A stretch of 64,000 nt of DNA from AP-15 sp963747735 (GTDB lineage Bacteria > Pseudomonadota > Alphaproteobacteria > ATCC43930 > CGMCC-115725). How positions within the stretch are numbered: position 1 is the first letter of the stretch; the number at the start of each line of letters is the position of its first letter. Location of the stretch: NCBI GenBank assembly GCA_963747735.1, contig CAVVGE010000005.1, positions 496,001 through 560,000 on the forward strand, given 5' to 3'. The notes beneath the pieces were generated by a model, which saw only the letters and a program-made list of their open reading frames with translations, made no database searches and had not been told where the DNA came from. Positions 20,133 to 29,114 of the stretch are shown here, piece by piece. A program made the translations under genes and the position numbers.

Positions 20133-21392
20133 TTGCCGCTGTGGCTCAGCGCGCGGCTGCCGTTCTTTTACGGCTGGGTCGTGCTCGCTTGCCTGTGCTG
20201 CGCCGGGTTCTCGCGCCAGGGCGGGGCCACCGCCACATTCTCGGTGTTTGTCGAGCCCCTGACCCGCGAGTTCGGCTGGTCGCGCACGGCGATATCGGGG
20301 GCGGCCTCGTTGGGCGGGGTTTTGGCGGCATTGCTGTCGCCGCTGCTCGGGCCGCTGCTCGACCGCCACGGCTCGCGCGCGGCGCTGTGCCTTGCCGTGC
20401 TCGGGACCGGGATCGCGACCTTGCTGTTGTCGCTGACCCAGTCGCTCGCGGTCTTCTACCTCTTATTCTGCGTCGCGCGGCTCAATTGGGCGAGCCCGTT
20501 CGAGCTCGGCATCTACAGCACGCTCAACAACTGGTTTGTCGCGCGCCGGCCGCTCGCCAACTCGGTCGCGATGGTGGCGCAGATGGCGGGGCTGGTGGCG
20601 ATGCCGCTCGTCGCGCAGCTGGCGATGCGCGGCGCCGGCTGGCGCGCCGGCTGGTTGGCGATCGGCGTGACCGTGCTGAGTGTCGGCTTTCTTCCGGTGT
20701 GGCTGTTTCTGGTCCGCCGCCCCGAGGATCTGGGGCTGTCGCCCGACGGCGGGGCCGTCCCTGCCGCCGCAGCGCGCCGCGGCCCGCTCACCCCGCATGT
20801 CGAGACGACGTTCTCGCGCCGCCAGGCGGTTCGCACGCCGGCCTTCTGGCTGCTGCTCGGCTACACCGTCCTGGTCTACCCGGTGCAGGCCGGCGTCAGC
20901 CTGCATCAGGCCGCCAACCTGATCGAGCACGGGGTCGCGCCGACGATGGCGGCTTCGATCGTCAGCCTGTTTTCGCTGATGTCGGGCGTCGCCAGCGCGC
21001 TCTGCGGGCTGATGCCGCGCGCCCTGCCGGTGCGCTGGCCGATGGCGCTCGGCGGGGTGTTTCTGACGCTCGGCTGCGCGGCGATGATCGACATCGCCTC
21101 GCCTACCCAGGGGGCGGTCGCGGCGGCGCTTTTCGGGCTCGGGATCGGCGTCATGCTGACGTTGCTGCCGGTCGCCTGGGCCGATTATTTCGGCCGGGCG
21201 AATTATGGCGCCATCCGCGGGCTCGCCCTGTCGGCGCAGGTCTTGGCGCAAGCCGCCGGCCCGCTGCTGTCGGGCGCGCTGCACGACTGGACCGGCAGCT
21301 ACACCCGCGCGCTCGAATGCTTTACGGCATTGTCGTTTGTCAGCATCCTCGCCGCCCTGGCCGCGCGCCGGCCGCGCCCGGCACCCGAGTGA
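20133..21392 (+). CDS. MFS transporter
   Basis: This inner-membrane carrier has 12 predicted spans and about 419 residues from the TTG at 20133 (LPLWLSARLPFFYGWVVL). A GTG at 20079 is in frame but lies inside the hairpin repeat, so it is unlikely. Marks are FGWSRTAISGAASLGGVL, LLGPLLDRHGSRAAL (loop 2-3) and the mid-protein linker VRRPEDLGLSPDGG, typical of the oxalate:formate antiporter-like MFS group. The substrate is unknown. It follows the crotonase and VOC genes on the same strand and may import their substrate. Confidence 0.85.
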   Translation: MPLWLSARLPFFYGWVVLACLCCAGFSRQGGATATFSVFVEPLTREFGWSRTAISGAASLGGVLAALLSPLLGPLLDRHGSRAALCLAVLGTGIATLLLSLTQSLAVFYLLFCVARLNWASPFELGIYSTLNNWFVARRPLANSVAMVAQMAGLVAMPLVAQLAMRGAGWRAGWLAIGVTVLSVGFLPVWLFLVRRPEDLGLSPDGGAVPAAAARRGPLTPHVETTFSRRQAVRTPAFWLLLGYTVLVYPVQAGVSLHQAANLIEHGVAPTMAASIVSLFSLMSGVASALCGLMPRALPVRWPMALGGVFLTLGCAAMIDIASPTQGAVAAALFGLGIGVMLTLLPVAWADYFGRANYGAIRGLALSAQVLAQAAGPLLSGALHDWTGSYTRALECFTALSFVSILAALAARRPRPAPE

Positions 21393-21480
21393 TGGGCGGC
21401 GGCGGCCAAAAGCGCGAATTTGCTTTCGCGGCGTAGACCTGCTTGGCTTGAAATCCCTTGATCGGCCTGCGCCGGCGCGA

Positions 21481-22101
21481 TCAGCCGCGCCGGACGGCAC
21501 CTGCTTTGTCGAGGAGCTGCGCCAGCGCTTCGTAAGGCTGGGCGCCGACGACGCCGTAGCGGGCAGCGACAAAGGTCGGGACCCCGGTGACGCCGTAGGC
21601 GTGCGATTTCGCCCAATCGGCATCGACCGCGTCCTTGAAGCGGCGCTCGGCAAGCACCGCCCGCGCCTCCTCCACCGGCAGCCCGACCGCTTGCGCGATC
21701 TCGACCAGGATATCGGGGTCGCCGATATTGCGGGCATCGACAAAATAGGCGCGGTAGAGGGCGTCGTGCAGCGCCTCGCCGCCCGGCACGGTATCGGCCC
21801 ACTTGCCCAATTCTTGCGCGAGGCGGCTGTTGTAGGAGTGGGTGCGGCGGCTATAGGGCAGCCCTTCGGCCTCCATCAGCTCCTTCATCCGCCGGTACAT
21901 CGCTTCCGGATCGACATTGCGCCCGGCATAGAGCTCCGCCATCGAGCGCCCCTCGGCAGGGGTCTCGGGATGCAGCGGAAAATGAACGAGCTTGGTCTCG
22001 ACCTCGAACGCCCGCTTCAGCTTTTCAATACGCACGGTACTGAGATAGCACCACGGTCAAACGTAGTCGGTGAAGATCTCCAAGATGATCGGTGACGGCA
22101 T
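21481..22101 (-). CDS. DsbA/FrnE-family thiol oxidoreductase with in-frame TGA at the first active-site Cys: candidate selenoprotein
   Basis: From the ATG at 22101, with a near-perfect GGAGG ribosome site six bases before it, the frame reads MPSPIILEIFTDYV-TGA-PWCYLSTVRIEKLKRAF and continues open to 21481 (206 codons). The single TGA (22057-22059) stands exactly where FrnE/DsbA relatives have the first Cys of CPWC, so the product would be UPWC. The rest is typical: HFPLHPETPAEGRS, the DPEAMYRRMKELMEAEGLPY helix region and GVTGVPTFV with the cis-Pro loop. DsbA-like redox proteins with Sec in place of Cys are known. The alternative is a TGC-to-TGA nonsense mutation or a base error. No SelA/SelB/SelD genes are in the window to support or exclude Sec use. 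Confidence 0.75.
22033..22056 (-). promoter_or_regulatory. Candidate SECIS-like stem-loop just after the TGA
   Basis: On the minus strand GGTGCT and AGTACC pair around the loop ATCTC, and wobble pairs extend the helix toward the TGA to about nine pairs. The loop begins about ten bases after the TGA, close to the spacing of bacterial SECIS elements. The loop lacks the conserved G, so this is weak support only. Confidence 0.3.
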
Positions 22102-22190
22102 CGATGCCCTCCGGCGACGGGTTGTTTCGCCGCGATCTTAATCCCGGCGCGGCGGCGAGCAAGGGATTATGCGCACCGCCAAGCCGCCGG

Positions 22191-22631
22191 CTACTGAACC
22201 TTTAAGAGCTCGACGTCGAAGGTCAGCGTGGCGTTGGGCGGGATGACGCCGCCGGCACCGCGCGCGCCATAGCCCAATTCAGGCGGGATGATCAGCGTGC
22301 GCTTGCCGCCGACCTTCATGCCGGCCACCCCCTCGTCCCAGCCGGCAATCACCTGATGCGCGCCGAGCGTGAAGTCGAAGGGCTCGCCGCGGTCGAGCGA
22401 GCTGTCGAATTTGGCGCCCTTCTTGCCGTCGTTGTAGAGCCAGCCGGTGTAGTGCACCGACACCTTGGCGCCCGCCGTCGCCACGGCACCCTCGCCGGCC
22501 TTGGTATCGGTGTATTTCAATCCATCGGGCATTTCGATCACCTGGTTGGCCGCATCCGAGCGCGCGGACGCGGCGGTGGCGGCGATGATGGCGAGCGCCA
22601 GGGCGGCGCCGGCGGTTCGGATTGTTATCAT
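22191..22631 (-). CDS. Exported FKBP-type peptidyl-prolyl isomerase
   Basis: This 146-residue protein has a signal peptide (MITIRTAGAALALAIIAATA, cut near ARS-DAA) and one FKBP domain. Diagnostic pieces are VSVHYTGWLYNDGKKGAKFDSS, FDFTLGAHQVIAGWDEGVAGM, GGKRTLIIPPELGYG and the end IPPNATLTFDVELLKV. It should catalyse proline isomerisation in periplasmic protein folding. GAGGAG precedes the ATG. The adjacent DsbA-like gene on the same strand (90 bases downstream) suggests a shared protein-folding theme. Confidence 0.95.
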   Translation of the reverse strand: MITIRTAGAALALAIIAATAASARSDAANQVIEMPDGLKYTDTKAGEGAVATAGAKVSVHYTGWLYNDGKKGAKFDSSLDRGEPFDFTLGAHQVIAGWDEGVAGMKVGGKRTLIIPPELGYGARGAGGVIPPNATLTFDVELLKVQ

Positions 22632-22731
22632 GCTTTGCGGCTCCTCGACACAGAGCCAGCGAAAATAGACAGCCCCGCCTCGCCGCGGTAGCCTTCGCCG
22701 CGAGGCTGCGACAAAACATGCGGAGGAACGA

Positions 22732-23601
22732 ATGGCCGGGCTCGATGCGGTTCTCGAAACGACGGCGGCGGAGCGGCCGGCGACCGGGTTTGTCTTTACC
22801 GAAGGGCCGCTGTGGCACCCGGACGGCTATTATTATTTTGCCGATGTGCGATCGAGCGTGCTCTACCGGCTGCGGCCGGGCCAGACCCAGGAAACCGTGC
22901 GCACCGAAACCGGCGAGGGCAACGGCACCACCTTCGACTTGCAAGGGCGGCTCGTCGTCTGCGAAGGCGGCAACCGCCGCGTCACCCGCTGGTCCGACGA
23001 CCGGACCAGCGACATCGTCATGGACCGCTACGAGGGGAAGCGCATCAACCGGCCGAACGACCTCGTCTGCAAATCGGACGGCAGCATCTGGTTCACCGAT
23101 CCCGGTCTGCGCATCCCGCTCGCCGACAAGGAATTGGCGCATTCCGGCGTCTATGCGGTCGAGCCCGACGGCAGCAACCGCCTCGTCGCCGAGTTCGAAT
23201 ATCCGAACGGGCTCGCCTTTTCGCCCGACGAGCGCACGCTCTATGTCGCCAACACGCGCCAGGCCCAGTACATCCACGCGATCGAGCTCGACAGCGCCGG
23301 CCATATGGTGCGGCGGCGGATCTTTGCCGACATGTCGTCGCAGGAGACCGACGGCGTCCCCGACGGCATGAAGGTCGATCAACAGGGCCACGTTTATTGC
23401 ACCGGGCCCGGTGGCACCTGGGTGTTCGCGCCGGATGGCGCCCGGCTCGGCATCATCCGCACGCCCGAGGTCCCGGCCAACCTGGCGTTCGGCGGCCCCG
23501 ACCTGAAGACGATCTTCTTTACCGCGCGCACCTCGGTCTACACCATGCGCGCCAAGGTGCCGGGCCAGCCGCACCCCTGGTATCGCCTCAGGGCGAAATA
23601 G
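22732..23601 (+). CDS. SMP-30/gluconolactonase family protein
   Basis: This 289-residue six-bladed propeller hydrolase (gluconolactonase, LRE-like) starts at ATG 22732 behind GGAGG. Marks are TGFVFTEGPLWHPDGYYYFAD (first metal-ligand Glu), EGKRINRPNDLVCKSDGSIWFTDPG (metal-binding Asn), YPNGLAFSPDERTLYVANT and DGVPDGMKVDQQGHVYCTG (Asp). These match the Ca/Zn site of sugar lactonases. There is no signal peptide. It probably hydrolyses a sugar-acid or aromatic lactone in the cytoplasm. An LLM oxidoreductase gene follows on the same strand. Confidence 0.92.
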   Translation: MAGLDAVLETTAAERPATGFVFTEGPLWHPDGYYYFADVRSSVLYRLRPGQTQETVRTETGEGNGTTFDLQGRLVVCEGGNRRVTRWSDDRTSDIVMDRYEGKRINRPNDLVCKSDGSIWFTDPGLRIPLADKELAHSGVYAVEPDGSNRLVAEFEYPNGLAFSPDERTLYVANTRQAQYIHAIELDSAGHMVRRRIFADMSSQETDGVPDGMKVDQQGHVYCTGPGGTWVFAPDGARLGIIRTPEVPANLAFGGPDLKTIFFTARTSVYTMRAKVPGQPHPWYRLRAK

Positions 23602-23710
23602 ATTTCACCGCAGAGGACACAATGGGAACGCGAAGCACGCAACGGCGCCACAATCCTTCGCGTACATCGCGCATCCTTGGCGCCCTTCGCGGTAAAGGTT
23701 TTCTTTCTCC
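23602..23710. repeat. Intergenic repeat of the CACCGCAGAGGACAC type
   Basis: The stretch begins TTCACCGCAGAGGACACAA and ends CCTTGGCGCCCTTCGCGGTA, so its two ends are roughly inverted copies. In between are CGCGAAGCACGC-type words. This matches a repeat common between genes in many bacterial genomes. It codes for nothing recognisable. Confidence 0.55.
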
Positions 23711-23728
23711 GTTATTGGGAGAACCGCT

Positions 23729-24874
23729 ATGAAAGTCGGGATTGCGCTGAATATGTTGTCCGAGGCCGGGCGGCCGGATGTCGCGGTCGTGTCGGAGCAT
23801 CTGGCGCTGGGCGATCTCGCCGAGCCTTTGGGCTTCGACTCGCTGTTCGCGCTCGAGCACCACTTCACCGGCTACGCGATGTCGCCGGCGCCGCTGCAAT
23901 TGCTGGCCTATTTCGCCGGCCGCACCAAGCGGATCACCTTTGGCACCTCGGTCATCGTCTTGCCGTGGCACGACCCGATCCGCGTTGCCGAGGAGATCGC
24001 GTTGCTCGACATCCTCTGCGGCGGGCGCTGTCTGTTCGGCTTTGGCCGGGGTGCCGCGAGCGCCGAATATGCGGGGTTCCGCGTGCCCATGGGCGAGGCG
24101 CGGCCGCGTTTTGCCGAGGCGGCGCAGCTGATCAGGAAGGCGCTCACCGAGCCCGAATTCGAGTGGCAGGGCGAATTCTACCAGATCCCGAAGACCGCGA
24201 TCCGGCCACGGCCGATCTCACATCCCGAGGAGCGCTTTTTCGCCTCGTCGGTCAGTCCGGAATCGGCCGAGATCATGGCCAAGCTCGGCTTTGGCATTCT
24301 CGTCGTGATGCAGAACGAATGGCCGAAAGCGGCCGAGAACATCGTCAATTACCGCGAGACGGCACTCTCGGTCGGGCACAACCCGCCGCCGCCGATCATC
24401 CTGACCAACGTCTCCTGCGCCGAGAGCCGCGCCGCGGCCCACGACCGCGCGATGCAATGGCTCGGCAAGAAATGGCAGTCGATCGACGACCACTACCATT
24501 TCTCCGACGGCCATCTCGCCACCGTCAAAGGCTACGAGACCTACGGCAAGATGGCCAAAACCTATGCCCGCCTGAAAGACGAAGAAGAGCGTCTGCGCGC
24601 GACCGAGTTCTACGTCAAGATCCAGATTGTCGGCACGCCGGCCGACTGCCTCGAGCAGATCGCCGAATTGCAGCGGGTGACCGGCACCGACCATCTCGTG
24701 ACCGAGTTCTCGTTCGGCGGCATCCCGCATGCCGATGCCGAGAAGAACATGCGTCTCTTTGCCGGCGAGGCGCTTTCGGTCTTGCAGCAGGATGCCGCCT
24801 TCAAGACACCGCCCGCGCCGACGATCGCGTCCTTGCAAGCCGCGGCAAAGACCGACTTGTTCGCCCCGGCGTGA
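23729..24874 (+). CDS. LLM-class flavin-dependent oxidoreductase
   Basis: This is an intact 381-residue luciferase-like enzyme starting MKVGIALNMLSE behind GGGAGAACCGCT. Family features are FDSLFALEHHFTGY, AGRTKRITFGTSVIVLPWHDP, VAEEIALLDILCGGRCLFGFGRG and VGTPADCLEQIAEL. It probably uses FMNH2 supplied by a reductase to oxygenate a small carbon substrate. It pairs with the SMP-30 lactonase upstream and resembles the broken LLM gene at 859-1915 only distantly. It is cytoplasmic. Confidence 0.9.
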   Translation: MKVGIALNMLSEAGRPDVAVVSEHLALGDLAEPLGFDSLFALEHHFTGYAMSPAPLQLLAYFAGRTKRITFGTSVIVLPWHDPIRVAEEIALLDILCGGRCLFGFGRGAASAEYAGFRVPMGEARPRFAEAAQLIRKALTEPEFEWQGEFYQIPKTAIRPRPISHPEERFFASSVSPESAEIMAKLGFGILVVMQNEWPKAAENIVNYRETALSVGHNPPPPIILTNVSCAESRAAAHDRAMQWLGKKWQSIDDHYHFSDGHLATVKGYETYGKMAKTYARLKDEEERLRATEFYVKIQIVGTPADCLEQIAELQRVTGTDHLVTEFSFGGIPHADAEKNMRLFAGEALSVLQQDAAFKTPPAPTIASLQAAAKTDLFAPA

Positions 24875-24901
24875 GGGCCGCCGTTCCCGCCCTCCCCCGG
24901 C

Positions 24902-27517
24902 TCATTCGGCAGCGTCTGCGCCACCGCCAACCCGCGGCGGCCGCAGCGCTGCAAGGAGCGCGGGCTCGAAAACGAGGCTCGCCAAAAGCGTGCAGCCCAG
25001 GCTGATCAGCAGCAGCGCGCCCATGCTCGCCGTGCCCGGATGCTGCGACAATGCGAGAGAGCCAAACGCCGTGCCGGTGGTCAGCGCCGAAAACAGGATC
25101 GCCCGCGCCGTCGCCGAGCCCAGCACCGCCACCTGCCCGGCCCGCCAGTTCATGACGAAATAGATGTTGAACGACACGCCGACGCCGAGCAGCAGCGGCA
25201 AGGCGATGATGTTGGCATAGTTCAGCGGCAAAGGCGGCAGCGCCAGCACGATCACCGTCAGCAACGCCGACAGCAGCAACGGCGCCAGCACCAGCGCCAC
25301 ATCGAGCGCGCGGCGCAGCGCCAGCAGCAGGATCACGGTGATCGCCGCCAATGCCGCGACGGCGGCGGTGCGAAACGATCCGACAATCGTGTTGCTGGTG
25401 GCCTCGATCGTGACCGCCGCGCCGCCGGCATCGGGCGCCACTCGGGTCACTGCCGCAACAAACTCGGCAAGCCCGCGGCTGGTGCGCGCCTCTTGGTTGG
25501 GCACGATTTCGACGCGCGCGCGGCCGTCGGGCAGCACCCAGTCGCGCGCCAGCTTTGGCGGAATGCTCTCCAGGGTCACCGGGCGCGCGCTCAGCGCGTC
25601 GCGCAGCCGGTCGAGCCGCACCGGCAGAAATCGGGTCAGCTCCCGATCGGCGAGCACCAGGACGCGATCCGGCGCCGCCGCCATCCCGCGCAAATCGCCG
25701 GCGATCGCGGCGAGCAGCTGGTCGTTGGGCAATTTCGCCACTGCCGGCGCGATTTCTTCGACCGCCTTTTTTGCGGCGGCCCTGATCTGGTCGGCGTCGG
25801 GTGGCGAGGCCGGCGGGCGCGGCGCAAAGGTCGGCCCGAGCAACAGCGCGGCATCCTCGATCTGGGACAGCTTGGCCGCCTGGTCCTTTGGCACAAAGCT
25901 GTTGATCGACAGCACGTCCGAGACCGGCGCCAGCGGGCGCAGCCGTTCCGACAATTCCTGCGCGGCGGTGGCCGACGGGGTCAGGACATCGATCGTGAAC
26001 GGGTTGGTCAGGGGCAAGTCCGTCAGATCGTGCAATGTCCGCATCGCTTCGGTATTCGGGTTCTTCGTGTGCAGCGGATCGGCGTCGAACTCGAGCCGGG
26101 GCAGCAGCGCCGCCCCCAGCACCGCCAAAAGGGCGAACGCGACGAGCAGAACGCGACGATGGCGACGGACCAGCCGATCGAGCGGCTGGGCCCAGCGAAA
26201 GCCGATCTCGGCCGCCTCCCCGCGCGGCCGAAAAACGCCGATCGCCGCGGGCAGAAACGTCACGGTGCAAACAAAGGCGATCAGCATGCCGACCCCGGCG
26301 ATCAGCCCGAGCTCGGCGACGCCGCGGAAATCGGTCGGCACAAACGACAAAAACCCCGCCGCCGTCGCCGCCGCCGCTATCAGGATTTGACCACCGACCC
26401 GCCGCCCGGTCTCGGCCATCGCCACCGCTCCGTCGGCATGGAGATGGCGCATCTCGCGGTAGCGCACGCAGAACTGGATCGCGAAATCGACCGCGATGCC
26501 GACAAATAAAATGCCAAAGCCGATCGAGACCAGGTTCAACGTTCCGACCGCGAGCGCGGCGAACCACAAGGTCAGCATCAGCCCGAGCCCCAAGGTCGCC
26601 AGGATCGGCACGATCAGCCGCCACGAGCGCACCGCGAGAAAGAGCCACAACGTGATCAGCACAAGGCTGCCGACCAGACCTGCGAGCACCCCCTGGGCTA
26701 CGCTCGCAAACTCCTCGTCGGCGAGCGCCACATTGCCGGTGACGCGCACCCGGGCGTCGCCCGACTTGACAAATTCGAGGCCCGCCGCGGCCTCGCGCAG
26801 CGCTTTTGTTGCGGCCCCACCCGGTTCGAGGGTGGCTGGGTTCAGCCTCGGCTGCGCCAGCACGAATTTATAGGGGCCGGCGAGGTCGGCGAGCTTGCCG
26901 CCGATAAGCCGCGTCCAGGACAAAGGCTGCGGGTTTCCAGCGAGCACCCCCTTCATCGCCTCGTGAAAGCCGGCGAGCGCGGAGCGGTAGGGGGTGAGGT
27001 CGACCCCGCCCTCGGTCACCCCCTTGCCCAGCAGCGACAACGCCGCGAACAGGCCGCGCGCGCTCGGGTCCTGCGCCAGCTTGCCGAGAAAAGGCTGGGC
27101 GGCGATGATCCGATCCAAAAGCGTTTCGAGCTGCTTGGCATCGAGAAAGAGCAGCCCCTCTTGCGACAAAAACGGCGATGCATCCGGTCGAGTGACGCTG
27201 AGAAAGTGCCGCTGGTCAGCCGCCATCGCTTTCGCTAGCGCGGCTGCCGTCGCGTCGGCCTGCTCCGGTTCGCGGGCGTCGATCACCGCCACCAGGAGAT
27301 CGGTAAACTGAGGGAATTCCGCCTTGAATTTCAGCGCGCGCTGCCGCCAGGGCAGGCTCGACGCAAACATCTCGTCGGTGTCGGTGTTGATGCCGAGATG
27401 GCCGGCGGCATACCAGCCAGCGATGCCGGCCAGCACCATTCCCGCCAGCACGACCAGAAGCGCGTTGCGGCGGCAACGGTCGACCACGCCGACGAGCAGG
27501 CAAATCAACGCTGTCAT
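24902..27517 (-). CDS. hpnN: Hopanoid-associated RND transporter HpnN
   Basis: This is an 871-residue membrane protein with the MMPL/RND layout: one N-terminal span (CRRNALLVVLAGMVLAGIAG), a periplasmic domain with INTDTDEMFASSLPWRQR, five spans with GIAVDFAIQF, a second periplasmic domain, and a further block of spans with GVGVSFNIYFVMNW. TDTDEMFA and the repeated architecture identify HpnN, which moves hopanoids to the outer membrane. I chose ATG 27517 (MTALICLLVGVVDRC); the frame is open further upstream without coding character. The gene is divergent from the SciP-like gene. Other hopanoid genes are not adjacent. Confidence 0.92.
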   Translation of the reverse strand: MTALICLLVGVVDRCRRNALLVVLAGMVLAGIAGWYAAGHLGINTDTDEMFASSLPWRQRALKFKAEFPQFTDLLVAVIDAREPEQADATAAALAKAMAADQRHFLSVTRPDASPFLSQEGLLFLDAKQLETLLDRIIAAQPFLGKLAQDPSARGLFAALSLLGKGVTEGGVDLTPYRSALAGFHEAMKGVLAGNPQPLSWTRLIGGKLADLAGPYKFVLAQPRLNPATLEPGGAATKALREAAAGLEFVKSGDARVRVTGNVALADEEFASVAQGVLAGLVGSLVLITLWLFLAVRSWRLIVPILATLGLGLMLTLWFAALAVGTLNLVSIGFGILFVGIAVDFAIQFCVRYREMRHLHADGAVAMAETGRRVGGQILIAAAATAAGFLSFVPTDFRGVAELGLIAGVGMLIAFVCTVTFLPAAIGVFRPRGEAAEIGFRWAQPLDRLVRRHRRVLLVAFALLAVLGAALLPRLEFDADPLHTKNPNTEAMRTLHDLTDLPLTNPFTIDVLTPSATAAQELSERLRPLAPVSDVLSINSFVPKDQAAKLSQIEDAALLLGPTFAPRPPASPPDADQIRAAAKKAVEEIAPAVAKLPNDQLLAAIAGDLRGMAAAPDRVLVLADRELTRFLPVRLDRLRDALSARPVTLESIPPKLARDWVLPDGRARVEIVPNQEARTSRGLAEFVAAVTRVAPDAGGAAVTIEATSNTIVGSFRTAAVAALAAITVILLLALRRALDVALVLAPLLLSALLTVIVLALPPLPLNYANIIALPLLLGVGVSFNIYFVMNWRAGQVAVLGSATARAILFSALTTGTAFGSLALSQHPGTASMGALLLISLGCTLLASLVFEPALLAALRPPRVGGGADAAE

Positions 27518-27832
27518 TAACCGGACTGGAGATCGATCTCGATGGTTGCCCGCGCGCGCTCGGTTTTCACCCCGCGCCAGCCGCCCGTTCACAACGGCGG
27601 GCGGAAGCCGGCAATACCCGGTTCGCAACCGGAACGCCATCGCAAAGCACGCCATGCAAAGCTGGGCCGCCAAAGGCCGGTCGGTCAGGCCCGATCCCGC
27701 GTCGGCTTGACGCAGCCAAAACCTGCGGCCGATGGAATAAACCGCGGCGCGCAGCGTCGTATGGCAGTTGACATAATTTTACCTCACCTCACCCCGGCTC
27801 GGGCTCGGGGATTGCCGCATGGCGGGGCTGGA

Positions 27833-28249
27833 ATGATGGCAAGCTCATCGTCTTTGACCGTCGAAAAACGCGGGCGCGAGATCACGCTCTCGCTGCCGCC
27901 CGCCGACACCGAGAGATGGTCGCCGCGACGCAAGGCCGCGGTGGTCGCCGCGACGCGCAACGGCGTCATTACCCGCAGCGAGGCCTGCGCGCGCTACCAG
28001 CTGTCGCCGGAGGAGTTGTCCTCCTGGGAGGCCGCGCTCGACGAAAACGGCATCCCCGGCTTGCGCTCGACGCGCCAGCAGATTTACCGGGTGACCGCGG
28101 CGCTGGTAAAGGCACGGCGCACGCGCATGACGCTCGTCGCCAACGAGCGGCCGGATATCAAGGCTCAGCCGGATACCGGGGCTCAGCCGAATACCGGGGC
28201 TCAGACAGAGCCGTCGAAGAGCGGGCCGGCGCTGGCAGCCGCGGGATAA
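27833..28249 (+). CDS. SciP-like DUF1153 regulator with an extended repeat tail
   Basis: This 138-residue protein has a helix-turn-helix core (RWSPRRKAAVVAATRNGVIT, then EACARYQLSPEELSSWE, IPGLRSTRQQIYR) that matches DUF1153/SciP, the alphaproteobacterial regulator that represses CtrA-dependent promoters. The usual protein is about 90 residues. This one carries an extra C-terminal tail with three near-repeats of an 18-base unit (PDTGAQ, PNTGAQ). Two ATGs, 27833 and 27836, are possible. Its 3' end overlaps the opposite-strand DUF488 gene by 49 bases. It may be a paralogue rather than the main SciP. Confidence 0.8.
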   Translation: MMASSSSLTVEKRGREITLSLPPADTERWSPRRKAAVVAATRNGVITRSEACARYQLSPEELSSWEAALDENGIPGLRSTRQQIYRVTAALVKARRTRMTLVANERPDIKAQPDTGAQPNTGAQTEPSKSGPALAAAG

Positions 28250-28767
28250 GCCAGCCCACCATCGGAAAGCCGGCGCAGACCCGGCGTCGGCGTTGCCGGG
28301 GCGACCGTGCCCGGGCCCATGATATGCGCGACAGGGACCCCTCGGGTCAGCAGATAATCGCTGATGATCCGGCGATGACACCGCCACCAGACAGCCTCGG
28401 CGCACATGATCGCGCAGCAATGGTGTTGCGACAGCGCCACCAGCGCGTCGAGGCCCTCGCGAAAAGCGGCGCTTTGCGCGTAATCCGCGTAATTGCGAAA
28501 GCTGTCGTTGCGCCACATCGTGTTGGCGGAAAGCGCTCCCCCTTTGGGCCGGCCGCGCAGACCGCCGAGCGCCGGCAGATGGCGATAGGCAATATTCAAT
28601 TCCGCAAGTGAGGCCGGCAGCGCATCGGCGTTGAATTGCGGGTTGGCCCGCGAGCGCGGCACCGAGCGGACATCGACGAGCAGGTCCACCGCAACTTGCC
28701 GGATGAGGCCGGCGAGCTCGGCGACGCTGCGGGTCGAATGGCCGATCGTGTAGATCGTCGCGGTCAT
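28201..28767 (-). CDS. DUF488 family protein
   Basis: This 188-residue protein is recognised by IYTIGHSTRSVAELAGLI, LLVDVRSVPRSRANPQFN, YRHLPALGGLRG, and CAEAVWWRCHRRIISDYLL (Cys, His and Arg conserved in the family). DUF488 proteins are small cytoplasmic proteins of unknown, possibly nuclease or redox-related, function. The ATG at 28767 follows tandem repeats, and the longer open frame upstream is translated repeat. It converges on the SciP-like gene with overlapping ends, so the two may interfere in transcription. Confidence 0.85.
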   Translation of the reverse strand: MTATIYTIGHSTRSVAELAGLIRQVAVDLLVDVRSVPRSRANPQFNADALPASLAELNIAYRHLPALGGLRGRPKGGALSANTMWRNDSFRNYADYAQSAAFREGLDALVALSQHHCCAIMCAEAVWWRCHRRIISDYLLTRGVPVAHIMGPGTVAPATPTPGLRRLSDGGLAYPAAASAGPLFDGSV

Positions 28768-28831
28768 CGCCGATACGCCCCTGTGGCATACGCCCCGGCG
28801 GCCGATACGCCCCGGCGGCCGATACGCCCTT
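28768..28831. repeat. Short tandem repeat, about 17-base unit
   Basis: Four imperfect units built on GCCGATACGCCCCGGCG stand head to tail directly upstream of the DUF488 start. The array may vary in copy number and could affect expression of that gene. It is too short and has no spacers, so it is not a CRISPR array. Confidence 0.8.
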
Positions 28832-28907
28832 GTAATTACCAGCGATTGCCGGGCCGATTGCAATTCTTTTGGTTACCGGCATGATCCGCGCCCGGGAGGA
28901 CACGCTT

Positions 28908-29114
28908 ATGGACCAGCGTTCGATCGAAAAACATTTTCGCCGGTGGCACCGGCGCGAGAAGCCCGCTGCCGATCCGGTTCGCGGCGAGCCGGACCCGCAA
29001 GGTCGAATCCACGCGCCAATGACCGAAGGCGGCCTGCCGGTGGCCGATCAGCTGCGCAAGGAATGGGACCCGCGAATGGGCGGACTGCCGGTTTTTCTCA
29101 GCGACGCGCGCTAA
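28908..29114 (+). CDS. Small hypothetical protein, 68 residues
   Basis: This frame begins MDQRSIEKHFRRWHRREKP at 28908 with GGGAGG eight to nine bases before it, and ends GGLPVFLSDAR. It is basic at the front and soluble, with no known motif. I do not recognise the family. The ribosome site and coding composition support a real gene. Confidence 0.55.
   Translation: MDQRSIEKHFRRWHRREKPAADPVRGEPDPQGRIHAPMTEGGLPVADQLRKEWDPRMGGLPVFLSDAR

Noticed and set aside
22033..22056. Treating the stem-loop after the TGA as a proven SECIS element
   Set aside because: Geometry fits, but the loop lacks the conserved G and the pairing includes several G-U pairs; it is kept only as a weak candidate.
28768..28831. 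Possible CRISPR array
   Set aside because: The units are 17 bases long and directly joined, without unique spacers, and no cas genes are present.
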